Below are positions 55,306-63,066 of a DNA stretch of 64,000 nucleotides, piece by piece (positions within the stretch are counted from its first letter, which is position 1; each line of letters opens with the position of its first letter). A program made the translations under genes and the position numbers. Source of the stretch: Bittarella massiliensis (ex Durand et al. 2017) (GTDB lineage: Bacteria > Bacillota > Clostridia > Oscillospirales > Ruminococcaceae); assembly GCF_001486165.1 (NCBI RefSeq), contig NZ_LN908976.1:1-64000 (forward strand). The letters run 5' to 3'. The notes below the pieces were generated by a model. The model was not told the DNA's origin. It did no database searches and saw only the letters and a program-made list of their open reading frames with translations.

Positions 55306-55929
55306 CTATTTTTTCTGCCCGTAGACAAAGACGGTCACCTTTTCGACCCCGGCGTAGGAAAATTCGGTCGCGGCCTCGGCCAGCCTTTGCAGCCCCTGCG
55401 CCTCGTAAAAGCGGTGGTTGCAGCCGGTGTCAGTGTGGACGTAGAAGCTCTCGATCCCCTCGGCGGCAAAGTGCTCCATCAAATTTCGGTAGAGCTGTTT
55501 GCCGATGCCCAGGCCGCGGCAGCTCTCGTCCACCAGGAAGAGGGAGAGCTCGGCGTCAAAGGGGTAGCCGACCGCCCGGTCCAGGGCGGCCAGGGTCTCG
55601 CCGTAGCCCGACCACTCCCCGTTCCCTTTGCGGAAGGAGCGGTCGAAGAGGAGGGGGACGGCGTGGCGGAGGGCGCGGAAGTAGGCCCCCCAGTGCCACC
55701 GCTTCCTGCCCTTGCGGCAGTCGGAGCCCACGATGACCCCCACCGGCCGGCCCTCCCGCAGGGCCACGCAGGTATAGCTCTCCCGCAGCAGGCAGGAGAG
55801 CAGGTAGCTCTGCCCGAAGTGGGCGGCCCCCTCGGGCCCCCCTGTGAACTGGTCAAACTTCCAGGTATCGACGATGATGCGGCCCAGCTCGGCATGGTCC
55901 GACGGCTGGATGCTCCGGTAGGTGATCAC
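55306..55929 (-). CDS. GNAT family N-acetyltransferase
   Basis: A 207 aa GNAT-fold protein. The acetyl-CoA loop is ESCRGLGIGKQLYRNLMEHF, followed by FYVHTDTGCNHRFYEAQGL, typical of motifs A and B. The substrate is unknown. GTG at 55929 follows AGAAAGGAG at about 9 nt; the upstream in-frame ATG at 56001 lacks an RBS. It is read leftward after the amidohydrolase but separated from it by a terminator. Confidence 0.88.
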   Translation of the reverse strand: MITYRSIQPSDHAELGRIIVDTWKFDQFTGGPEGAAHFGQSYLLSCLLRESYTCVALREGRPVGVIVGSDCRKGRKRWHWGAYFRALRHAVPLLFDRSFRKGNGEWSGYGETLAALDRAVGYPFDAELSLFLVDESCRGLGIGKQLYRNLMEHFAAEGIESFYVHTDTGCNHRFYEAQGLQRLAEAATEFSYAGVEKVTVFVYGQKK

Positions 55930-56032
55930 CTGTTTTTCTCCTTTCTCCCAGGGCGGGCGGCCGCCCGCAAAAAGTACATGATTGTACCAATAGGATGCCA
56001 TCTCTCCCCCTGCCTGTCAACCCCCGCCCTGC

Positions 56033-56066
56033 AAAAAAGGGGGCGGAGCCCCTCGCTCCGCCCCCT
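56033..56066 (-). terminator. amidohydrolase gene terminator
   Basis: Stem GGGGGCGGAGC with GCTCCGCCCCC, followed on the minus strand by T6. Confidence 0.88.
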
Positions 56067-56090
56067 GAAAGGGACGCTTTTCCCCCGGCC

Positions 56091-57275
56091 CTAGGCCCGG
56101 TAGACGATCTCCCCGTCCTTGATGGTCATCCGGTTGTCGGTGACGGTGGCGATGGTTTGCAGCGGGTCGTCCCGGTAGACGGCAAAGCAGGCCCGCTTGC
56201 CCGGGGTGACGGAGCCCAGGCTCTCCTCCACCCCGCAGAGTTTGGCCGACTCGATGGTGCCGATGCGCAGCGCCTCGAGGGGGGTGAGGCCGCCCTTCTC
56301 CACCATCAGCACGTACTCGCTGCAGCTGTTTTCCGGCGGGTTGGACGGGGTGCCCGCGTCGGTCCCCATGCAGATCTTGACCCCGGCGGCATAGGCGTCC
56401 TTGAAGGAGCGGATGTGGGAGTCGATGACCGCTTTGGTCTTGCGGATGACGTAGTCGGGCTGTTTGACCGGGCTGTCGCCGTAGAGGATGAAGTGGCTGG
56501 CCGCCAGGGTGGGGCAAAACCAGGTGCCCTGCTCCACCATCCGGGCGATGGTCTCCCCGTCCAGGTAGCAGCCGTGCTCGATGGAGTCGATGCCCGCCCG
56601 CACCGAGTCGCGGATGCCCGAGGCCCCCTGGGCGTGGGAGCAGACCTTGGCCCCGCACTTGTGGGCCTCTCGCACCACGGCCTCCATCTCCTCCAAGTCC
56701 ATCTGCTGGGCGCCGGGCTCCACCCCCTTGGTCATGATGCCGCCGGTGGCGATGACCTTGATCCAGTCGGCCCCGGCCCGCAGCTGGTCCCGGGTGGCCT
56801 TGCGCATCTCCTCCGCCCCGTCGGCCTGCAGCCCGCAGAGGGTCCAGCTGTGCCCGCCGGTGATGCAGATGCAGCGGCCGCAGGCGAGCATGTCCGGCCC
56901 CTGCACCCGCCCGGCGCGGATCTCGTCGCGCAGCAGGATGTCGATGCCCGAGTAGCCGCCCACGTCCCGGATGAAGGTGACCCCCGCCTTGAGAAAGCCC
57001 TGCAAACTCTGGATGGCCAGCAGGGTCAGCCGGGCGTCGCTGCCGCCGATGAGGCCCATGTCGGCGTCGCTGCTGATGGTGATGTGGGTGTGGCAGTTGA
57101 AGGCGCCGGGGGCCAGGTACTGGCCGCCCATCTCCACCACCCGGCAGCCCTCGGGCAGGGGGCCCACCTCCCCGACCGCGGCGATCCTGCCGTCCTCCAC
57201 TAGCACGTCGCCGGCAAAGCAGCGGCCCTCCAAGACGTCCACGATGTTGGCATTTTTGAAACAGACCTGTTTCAC
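56091..57275 (-). CDS. amidohydrolase family protein
   Basis: A 394 aa metal-dependent hydrolase of the amidohydrolase superfamily. HxH is in NCHTHITI near residue 62, a candidate carbamylated Lys in DWIKVIATGG, later His in CSHAQG and IEHGCYL, and the last Asp in MGTDAGTP. The pattern resembles Xaa-Pro dipeptidase or prolidase-like and imidazolonepropionase-related members; the substrate is not known. GTG at 57275 (VKQVCFKNAN) is better spaced from GGAGGAG than GTG at 57284. The gene is divergent from feoA. Confidence 0.9.
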   Translation of the reverse strand: MKQVCFKNANIVDVLEGRCFAGDVLVEDGRIAAVGEVGPLPEGCRVVEMGGQYLAPGAFNCHTHITISSDADMGLIGGSDARLTLLAIQSLQGFLKAGVTFIRDVGGYSGIDILLRDEIRAGRVQGPDMLACGRCICITGGHSWTLCGLQADGAEEMRKATRDQLRAGADWIKVIATGGIMTKGVEPGAQQMDLEEMEAVVREAHKCGAKVCSHAQGASGIRDSVRAGIDSIEHGCYLDGETIARMVEQGTWFCPTLAASHFILYGDSPVKQPDYVIRKTKAVIDSHIRSFKDAYAAGVKICMGTDAGTPSNPPENSCSEYVLMVEKGGLTPLEALRIGTIESAKLCGVEESLGSVTPGKRACFAVYRDDPLQTIATVTDNRMTIKDGEIVYRA

Positions 57276-57423
57276 CGTTTTCACTCCTCCTTCGCCGGCC
57301 GCGGGGGCCGGCCCTTTTTTTGCAAGTATGACACCCGCCGCGCCGTTTGTCCAACCCGGAAACCCCTTGCGGGGCCGCTTTCAAAAAAAGTTGTGAAAAT
57401 TGTACAGACGGCCTCCCTTTTTC

Positions 57424-57452
57424 TTGACAATGCCGACAGGCAATAGTATCCT
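57424..57452 (+). promoter_or_regulatory. feo operon promoter
   Basis: -35 TTGACA (57424-57429), 17 bp spacer, -10 TATCCT (57447-57452). Confidence 0.8.
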
Positions 57453-57462
57453 GTAAGCAGGG

Positions 57463-57473
57463 ACTAACTTAGT
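57463..57473 (+). promoter_or_regulatory. candidate iron-regulator operator
   Basis: Palindrome ACTAACTTAGT (5-1-5) about 10 bp after the feo -10, around or just past the expected transcription start. Position and symmetry suit a DtxR/Fur-type metal repressor, but no such gene is in the window. Confidence 0.5.
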
Positions 57474-57499
57474 GACGTGTGAAGAGGGGAAGTGCAGGT

Positions 57500-57931
57500 A
57501 TGACATTGGACAAAGTGGCACCGGGGCAGGGGGGCGTCATCACCCAGGTGGGGGGCGAGGGGGTCCTCCGCCGCCGGCTGCTGGACATGGGGCTGACCCC
57601 CGGCACCCGGGTCTCGGTGCGCAAGATCGCCCCCATGGGCGACCCCATCGAGCTGTTTTTGCGCAGCTACGTGCTGACCATCCGCAAGGAGGAGGCGGCC
57701 AACATCGCCGTGGAGGGGGTGGGGGAAACCGCCCTCCCCCGCGCCGCCGAGCACCGGCCTGAATCGGAGGGGGGGCACCCCCGCCGACGCGGCGCCGCGC
57801 ACCGCCCCGAATCGGCGGGAGAGCATCCCCACCACTGCGGCGCCGCACACTGCCCCGAATCGGAGGGGGACCACCCCCATCACCGCGGCGGCAGGCAGGC
57901 GGAACACCACAAAGGGAGGTGGGGCAGATGA
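57500..57931 (+). CDS. feoA: FeoA with His-rich tandem-repeat tail
   Basis: A 143 aa protein. Residues about 1-75 are a normal SH3-like FeoA domain (LRRRLLDMGLTPGTRVSVRKIAPMGDP, SYVLTIRKEEAANI). Beyond them is an added tail of about 65 residues made of three units of 16-17 residues (AAHRPESAGEHPHHCG, AAHCPESEGDHPHHRG and a diverged first copy), plus a final basic His-containing segment. Most FeoA proteins end near 75-80 residues. The His/Cys tail could bind Fe(II) or another metal; that is inference. ATG at 57500 follows AGAGGGGAAG. The stop overlaps feoB by 4 nt. Confidence 0.92.
   Translation: MTLDKVAPGQGGVITQVGGEGVLRRRLLDMGLTPGTRVSVRKIAPMGDPIELFLRSYVLTIRKEEAANIAVEGVGETALPRAAEHRPESEGGHPRRRGAAHRPESAGEHPHHCGAAHCPESEGDHPHHRGGRQAEHHKGRWGR
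57728..57890 (+). repeat. 48-51 bp coding tandem repeat in feoA
   Basis: Three in-frame DNA units each contain GAATCGG followed by a CAC/CAT-rich run, encoding the repeated His-rich tail of FeoA. Confidence 0.8.
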
Positions 57932-59943
57932 GCTATCTGCTGGCCCTGGCGGGCAACCAGAACTGCGGCAAGACCACCCTCTTCAACGCCCTCACCGGCG
58001 CCAACCAGCACGTGGGCAACTTCCCCGGGGTGACGGTGGAGAAGAAGGAGGGCACCATCAAGCGCCAGAGGGACGCGGTGCTGGTGGACCTGCCGGGCAT
58101 CTACTCCCTCTCCCCCTACACCTCGGAGGAGGTGGTGACCCGGGACTTTATTTTAAAGGAGAACCCCCTGGCCATCATCAACATCGTCGACGCCACCAAC
58201 ATCGAGCGCAACCTCTACCTGACGCTGCAGCTGATGGAGCTGCGCATCCCCATGGTCATCGCCCTGAACATGATGGACGAGGTGCGGGCCTCGGGCAACT
58301 CCATCGACGTGCAAAAGCTCAGCGAGCACCTGGGGCTGCCGGTGGTGCCCATCTCCGCCTCGAAAAAAGAGGGGATATCCGACCTGCTCGACGAGGTGGG
58401 CAAGGTTATCAAAAACCCGACGCCGCCGGAAAAGCTGGACTTCTGCACCGGCGAGGTGCACAAGGCCATCCACTCCATCGCCCACATCGTCGAGGACCAG
58501 GCCAAGGCCGCCGGCTACCCGCTGCGCTTCGCCGCCACCAAGCTGGTGGAGGGCGACAAGCCGATGCACGAGGCCCTGGGGGTGCGCGGGGAGGAGTACC
58601 ACATCGTCCACCACATCATCCACCAGATGGAGCGCAACCTGGGCACCGACCGGGAGGCCGCCCTGGCGGACATGCGGTACAGCTACATCGAAAAAATCTG
58701 CGCCGACTGCGTCATCAAGCACCAGGAGACCCACGAGCAGATCCGCTCTGAAAAGATCGACCGGCTGCTGACCCACAAGTACCTGGGCATCCCCATCTTC
58801 TTCGGCATCATGTTCTTCATCTTCTGGCTGACCTTCGGGGTCATCGGCGAGCCCCTCAAGGGGCTGCTGGAAGAGGGGATCGCCGCCGCCACCGCCGCCT
58901 TTGGCGACCTGCTGGTGCGGGTGGGGGTCAGCGACTGGCTGCGCTCCCTCCTCATCGACGGGGTCTGCGTGGGGGTGGGCAGCGTCCTCTCCTTCCTCCC
59001 CATCATCGTGCTGCTGTTCTTCTTCCTCTCCATCCTGGAGGACAGCGGCTACATGGCCCGGGTGGCCTTTGTGATGGACAAACTGCTGCGCAAGATCGGC
59101 CTCTCCGGCCGCAGCTTCGTGCCCATGCTCATCGGCTTCGGCTGCTCGGTGCCCGCCATCATGGCCACCCGCACCCTGGCCAGCGAGCGGGACCGGAAGA
59201 TGACCATCGTCCTCACCCCCTTCATGTCCTGCAGCGCCAAGCTGCCCATCTACGCCATGATCACCGCCGCCTTCTTCCCCCAAAACGGGGCGCTGGTGAT
59301 GATCTCCCTCTACCTCACCGGCATCCTGGTGGCCGTTCTCTCGGGGCTGCTGCTCAAGCGCACCCTCTTTCAGGGGGAGCCGGTCCCCTTTGTGATGGAG
59401 CTGCCGGCCTACCGCATCCCCTCGGCCAAAAGCGTGGCCCTGCACATGTGGGAAAAGGCCAAGGACTTCATCCGCAAGGCCTTCACCATCATCTTCCTGG
59501 CGGCCATCATCATCTGGTTTTTGCAGAGCTTCGACTGGCGGCTCAACGCGGTGCAGAGCAGCGCCGACAGCATCCTCGCCTCCATCGGCTCCTTCGTCGC
59601 CCCCCTCTTCACCCCCCTGGGCTTTGGGGACTGGCGGGCCTCCACCGCCCTGATCACCGGCATCACCGCCAAGGAGACGGTGGTCAGCACCCTCACCGTT
59701 CTCACCGGGGCCCAGAGCGGCGCCCAGTTGGGCCAGATCCTGGGGACCATCTTCACCCCCCTGTCGGCCTTCTCCTTTCTGGCCTTCACCGTCCTCTACA
59801 TGCCCTGTGTGGCCGCCTTCGCCGCCGAGCGGCGGGAGCTGGGCAGCACCCGCGGGGCGCTGCTGGCCTCCCTCTACCAGACCGGCGCGGCCTATCTGGT
59901 CGCCCTGCTGATCTACCAGGTGGGGAGTCTCTTCATCCGCTGA
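57928..59943 (+). CDS. feoB: ferrous iron transporter FeoB
   Basis: A 671 aa Fe(II) importer. The cytoplasmic G domain has G1 GNQNCGKTTLFNAL, G2 GVTVEKKEG, G3 DLPGIYSL and G4 NMMDE. A GDI-like helical part runs to about 265, then a membrane domain with Gate motifs (FVPMLIGFGCSVPAIMATRT) and C-terminal helices. ATG at 57928 overlaps feoA and has GGGAGG upstream. It is the middle gene of feoA-feoB-cysteine-rich protein. Confidence 0.97.
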   Translation: MSYLLALAGNQNCGKTTLFNALTGANQHVGNFPGVTVEKKEGTIKRQRDAVLVDLPGIYSLSPYTSEEVVTRDFILKENPLAIINIVDATNIERNLYLTLQLMELRIPMVIALNMMDEVRASGNSIDVQKLSEHLGLPVVPISASKKEGISDLLDEVGKVIKNPTPPEKLDFCTGEVHKAIHSIAHIVEDQAKAAGYPLRFAATKLVEGDKPMHEALGVRGEEYHIVHHIIHQMERNLGTDREAALADMRYSYIEKICADCVIKHQETHEQIRSEKIDRLLTHKYLGIPIFFGIMFFIFWLTFGVIGEPLKGLLEEGIAAATAAFGDLLVRVGVSDWLRSLLIDGVCVGVGSVLSFLPIIVLLFFFLSILEDSGYMARVAFVMDKLLRKIGLSGRSFVPMLIGFGCSVPAIMATRTLASERDRKMTIVLTPFMSCSAKLPIYAMITAAFFPQNGALVMISLYLTGILVAVLSGLLLKRTLFQGEPVPFVMELPAYRIPSAKSVALHMWEKAKDFIRKAFTIIFLAAIIIWFLQSFDWRLNAVQSSADSILASIGSFVAPLFTPLGFGDWRASTALITGITAKETVVSTLTVLTGAQSGAQLGQILGTIFTPLSAFSFLAFTVLYMPCVAAFAAERRELGSTRGALLASLYQTGAAYLVALLIYQVGSLFIR

Positions 59944-59965
59944 TTTCTCTTGGGAGGTGTTTTTC

Positions 59966-60169
59966 ATGAGCGTTGCCGACTGGGTGGTCCTGGGGCTGCT
60001 GGCCCTCTGCGTGGCCGCCGTCGTCTTTTTCCTGCGCCGCCAGAAGCGGCGGGGCGGGGGCTGCGCCGGCTGTTCCGGCTGCGCGGGCAGACAGGCGGGC
60101 GGCTGCGGGGGCTGCCCCTCCGCCGGGTCCTGCCCGCCGCCAGAGGGAGCGGGACATCGACCCCAATAA
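59966..60169 (+). CDS. FeoB-associated Cys-rich membrane protein
   Basis: A 67 aa protein with one N-terminal membrane helix (DWVVLGLLALCVAAVVFFL). A short tail with CAGCSGCAGRQAGGCGGC follows. It fits the FeoB-associated Cys-rich membrane protein family, which takes the place of FeoC downstream of feoB in many Firmicutes. Its role is unproven and may be metal or redox related. ATG at 59966 follows GGGAGG, 22 bp after feoB. Confidence 0.9.
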   Translation: MSVADWVVLGLLALCVAAVVFFLRRQKRRGGGCAGCSGCAGRQAGGCGGCPSAGSCPPPEGAGHRPQ

Positions 60170-60183
60170 CCGTCTTCTCAGAG

Positions 60184-60216
60184 GGGCGGGCCCAAAACGG
60201 CCCGCCCTTCTTTTCT
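60184..60216 (+). terminator. feo operon terminator
   Basis: Stem GGGCGGGCC with GGCCCGCCC, then TTCTTTT. Confidence 0.85.
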
Positions 60217-60979
60217 GCCCAAATGTTGACAGTCCCTTCTCTATTTGTTCACACCTTCTAAATAAATCGACCATCTTGCACAAAAACCAGGCAATCACTT
60301 TAACGAAAATGCAAATGGACATCCGGCGGCCAATCGAATATACTGAAAGTGCAATAGGGAAGCAGAATGACAGACAGAATGGAGGAGATTCCAGTGCAGC
60401 AGTTTGACCCACAGCATTGTGGTGATTGCCCGTGCCGCGTCTTTGCTCGTTTCTCTGTGAGTTCCCTCGGCGGTTTGTCCTGGTGACCCTCGACCGATCA
60501 CCCAGCGTGTGACTTCACAGTTCCCCAAAGCGAACCAAAGCGTGTAAATGCGCCGATTGATTTGTATCCTGCGCACGACAAACGTCCCGCACCTTGAAGT
60601 GTTTGTTTTACCAGCCCTCTGCAGCGGTGCAGAGAGACCCCTGCGTAAGACCTGACCCCCGGCGTCCAAACCGCCGAGCAAGGATGTGTTTCTGACCCAG
60701 CGTTTTCGTGCAGTGCTTTATAAAAGGCGAATACCGGCCGTATGTGGGTATTTGACACCGTCCTCTCCCAAAAGAGGTGGCCATCAAAAAACTCCCTGGC
60801 ACGGGCGATCCCACAATTTTTATAAGACAAGTTCATAAGAAAAAGAACGGGGCTGCCGCACTGCGACAGCCCTTCTTTTTTGCCGCGCCCCATACCGGAC
60901 AGACTGCCGCCGGTATTGTGTGCGATACTGCAAGGGAGAAACCGGCCCCGGTCCGGGGCCGCGCGAGGAGGAACCAACC
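60217..60979. other. intergenic region, content unresolved
   Basis: About 760 bp without a firm gene. A plus-strand micro-ORF starting GTG at 60394 has an ideal RBS (GGAGGAG) and begins VQQFDPQHCGDCPCR; it is 30 codons long and could be real. A minus-strand open frame at 60498-60836 (MNLSYKNCGIARAREFFDG) reads protein-like at first, but I recognise nothing in it and it lacks a convincing RBS. Composition is less GC-rich than in the neighbours. No tRNA, tmRNA, 6S or RNase P fold was recognised. A plus-strand terminator ends the stretch at 60848-60880. Confidence 0.4.
60848..60880 (+). terminator. terminator-like hairpin
   Basis: GGGCTG pairs with CAGCCC around a further small stem, then TTCTTTTTT. 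It has no firm gene upstream, so it may end an unannotated transcript in 60330-60850. Confidence 0.65.
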
Positions 60980-61858
60980 TTGGAGACCGTGCCCGCCAAA
61001 CACCTGCTGCAAAAGACCCGCTCCCCCGCCTGGTTTGGGACCGAGTACAACCTCAACCTCTACCGGGGCTGCTGCCACGGCTGCATCTACTGCGACAGCC
61101 GCAGCGAGTGCTACCGCATCGACGACTTTGACCGGGTGCGCGCCAAGGAGAACGCCATCCCCCTGCTGCGGCAGGAGCTGGCGACCAAGCGGCAGACCGG
61201 GGTGGTGAGCCTGGGGGCCATGAGCGACAGCTACAACCCCTTTGAGGAGGGGCAGCAGCTGACCCGGCAGGCCCTGGCCCTCTTTTTGCGGCACGGCTTT
61301 GGCGCGGCCATCGCCACCAAGAGCGACCTGATCACCCGCGACCGGGCCCTGCTGGCCGAGCTCTCCGCCCAGGCGCCGGTCATCGTCAAGTTCTCCCTCT
61401 CCACCGCCGACGAGGGGCTGGCCGCCCGGGTGGAGCCCCGCGCCCCCTCCCCCGCCCGGCGGTTGCGGGCGCTGGAACAACTGTCGGCCGCCGGGGTGTT
61501 TGCCGGGGTGCTGCTGATGCCGGTGCTCCCCCTGCTGGAGGACGAGCCGGACCAGGTGGTGGAGCTGGTGCGCCGGGCGGCAGACGCGGGGGCCCGGTTC
61601 ATCTACCCGGCCTTTGGGGTCACCCTGCGGCAAAACCAGCGCGCCCACTACTACCGCCAGTTGGAGCGGCACTTCCCCGGTTTGGCGGAGCGGTACCGCG
61701 ACCTGTACGGCGACGCCTACTGGTGCGCCTCCCCCCGCCACCGGGAGCTCTACGGCGTCTTTTCCGCCGCCTGCCAGCGGCGGGGCCTGCTCTACACCAT
61801 GGAGGAGATCGTGCGCGCCTACAAGCCCCCCCGCGCCGAGCAGCTCTCGCTGTTTTGA
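60980..61858 (+). CDS. radical SAM protein, SPL-like family
   Basis: A 292 aa radical SAM protein. The cluster motif Cx3Cx2C appears in YRGCCHGCIYCDSRSECY. The following DFDRVRAKENAIPLLRQEL and GAMSDSYNPFEE match the group annotated as spore photoproduct lyase-like (Rv2578c-type). True spore photoproduct lyase is longer, so I do not claim DNA repair. TTG at 60980 follows GGAGGAACCAACC. The gene is followed directly by a minisatellite. Confidence 0.88.
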   Translation: METVPAKHLLQKTRSPAWFGTEYNLNLYRGCCHGCIYCDSRSECYRIDDFDRVRAKENAIPLLRQELATKRQTGVVSLGAMSDSYNPFEEGQQLTRQALALFLRHGFGAAIATKSDLITRDRALLAELSAQAPVIVKFSLSTADEGLAARVEPRAPSPARRLRALEQLSAAGVFAGVLLMPVLPLLEDEPDQVVELVRRAADAGARFIYPAFGVTLRQNQRAHYYRQLERHFPGLAERYRDLYGDAYWCASPRHRELYGVFSAACQRRGLLYTMEEIVRAYKPPRAEQLSLF

Positions 61859-61863
61859 CCCCT

Positions 61864-62320
61864 GCCGGGGGATGCCGTCACAAAAAGAGCAGAGGGCACG
61901 GACAAGCTGCCGGGGGGATGCCGCCACAAAAGAGCAGAGGGCACGGACAAGCCGCCGGGGGGATGCCGCCACAAAAAGAGCAGAGGGCCCGCACAAGCCG
62001 CCGGGGAGACGCCGTCACAAAAAGAGCGGAGGGCCCGGACAAGCTGCCGGGGAGACGCCGCCACAAAAAAGAGCAGAGGGCACGGACAAGCCGCCGGGGG
62101 AATGCCGCCACAAAAGAGCGGAGGGCACGGACAAGCCGCCGGGGGATGCCGCCACAAAAGAGCGGAGGGCACGGACAAGCCGCCGGGGGGACGCCGCCAC
62201 AAAAAAACAGAGGGCCCAGACAAGCCGCCAGGGGGATGCCGTCACAAAAGAGCAGAGGGCCCGGACAAGCCGCCGGGGGGATGCCGCCACAAAAAGAGCG
62301 GAGGGCACGGACAAGCCGCC
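61864..62320. repeat. about 45 bp minisatellite, 10 copies
   Basis: Units of 44-47 bp begin GCCGGGGG and contain GATGCCGCCACAAAA, then AGAGCAGAGGGC and ACGGACAA. Unit starts are near 61864, 61909, 61954, 61999, 62046, 62092, 62138, 62182, 62227 and 62272, with a partial unit at 62318. There are no spacers, so it is not CRISPR. Open frames across it are repeat products. Confidence 0.92.
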
Positions 62321-62336
62321 GGGCCCTCTGCTCTTT
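62288..62336 (-). terminator. terminator of the Crp/Fnr gene, one arm shared with the minisatellite
   Basis: AAAGAGCGGAGGGC at the end of the last full unit pairs with GCCCTCTGCTCTTT (62323-62336; one mismatch). T5 follows on the minus strand, and the hairpin ends 5 bp after the regulator stop. Confidence 0.8.
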
Positions 62337-62341
62337 GATCT

Positions 62342-62956
62342 CTATCTCGCGCCGCCCTCATCCCCCGGGGGGAGGAGGGTGACCGTCCCCCGGCCGCACC
62401 GCACCAGCCCCTCTTTTGCCAGGGCGGCCAGGGCCCGGTTGACGCTGCGCATCGGCGCCTTTACCTGAGCGGCCAGGGCCTGTTTGTCCAGCGGCCCGCG
62501 GCGGCCCATCTCCCGCCAGCTCTGCAGGCAGGCGCGCACCCGCTCCTTGACGCGCAGGAGCTGCAGCTGGGTGGCGTTTGCGGCGTACCGCCGCATCTGC
62601 TGCGCCAGGTGGCGGATGAGGGCGGTGGTGAGGGCAAAGTCCCGCTCCATCCAGGCCAGCAGGTCGTCCCGGTCCAACTGCAGAACAGTGCAGTCGCTGG
62701 CGGCCACCACCTCGATGGTCTTGAGCCCCTCGCAGAAGATCTCCAGTTCCCCGAAGATGTCCCCCTCGCCGTAGCGGTCCACCAGGGCGGTGGCCCCGCT
62801 CTCGTCCGCCACCCAGGCCATGGCCGTCCCCCGCTCCACCATGTAGATGCAGCGGTTCTCCTCCCCCGCCAACAGCACCGGCTCCCCCTTGCGAAAGGTG
62901 CGCCGGTGCAGCCCGCCGCTCAGGTCCTCCGGCATCCGCTCAAAGAATTCCCGCAT
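62342..62956 (-). CDS. Crp/Fnr family transcriptional regulator
   Basis: A 204 aa regulator. The cyclic-nucleotide-like beta barrel is at about 10-120 (FRKGEPVLLAGEENRCIYMVERG, YGEGDIFGELEIFCEG), the dimer helix at about 105-130, and a winged HTH at about 150-200 (DKQALAAQVKAPMRSVNRALAALAKEGLV). No FNR-type cysteine cluster is seen. ATG follows GGAGAAAAAG. It is divergent from the nucleoside hydrolase at 63067 and may regulate it; that is only positional inference. Confidence 0.92.
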   Translation of the reverse strand: MREFFERMPEDLSGGLHRRTFRKGEPVLLAGEENRCIYMVERGTAMAWVADESGATALVDRYGEGDIFGELEIFCEGLKTIEVVAASDCTVLQLDRDDLLAWMERDFALTTALIRHLAQQMRRYAANATQLQLLRVKERVRACLQSWREMGRRGPLDKQALAAQVKAPMRSVNRALAALAKEGLVRCGRGTVTLLPPGDEGGAR

Positions 62957-62989
62957 CTTTTTCTCCTTCGGGTCAATTGACCTGTTTTC

Positions 62990-63019
62990 ATTCTACCGGC
63001 CGCTCTATACTGTTGTCAA
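62990..63019 (-). promoter_or_regulatory. Crp/Fnr gene promoter
   Basis: Minus strand -35 TTGACA (63014-63019), 18 bp spacer, -10 TAGAAT (62990-62995). The plus-strand TATACT at 63006-63011 could be the -10 of the divergent gene, and the two would overlap. Confidence 0.65.
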
Positions 63020-63066
63020 GGGAACCCAACCGGCCGCCCTGGGCGGCGAGAGAGGAGAGCAGACAG

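Noticed and set aside
61864-62320. Possible CRISPR array or repeat protein gene
   Set aside because: There are no spacers. Units of 44-47 bp change the reading frame, so the open frames on both strands are repeat products.
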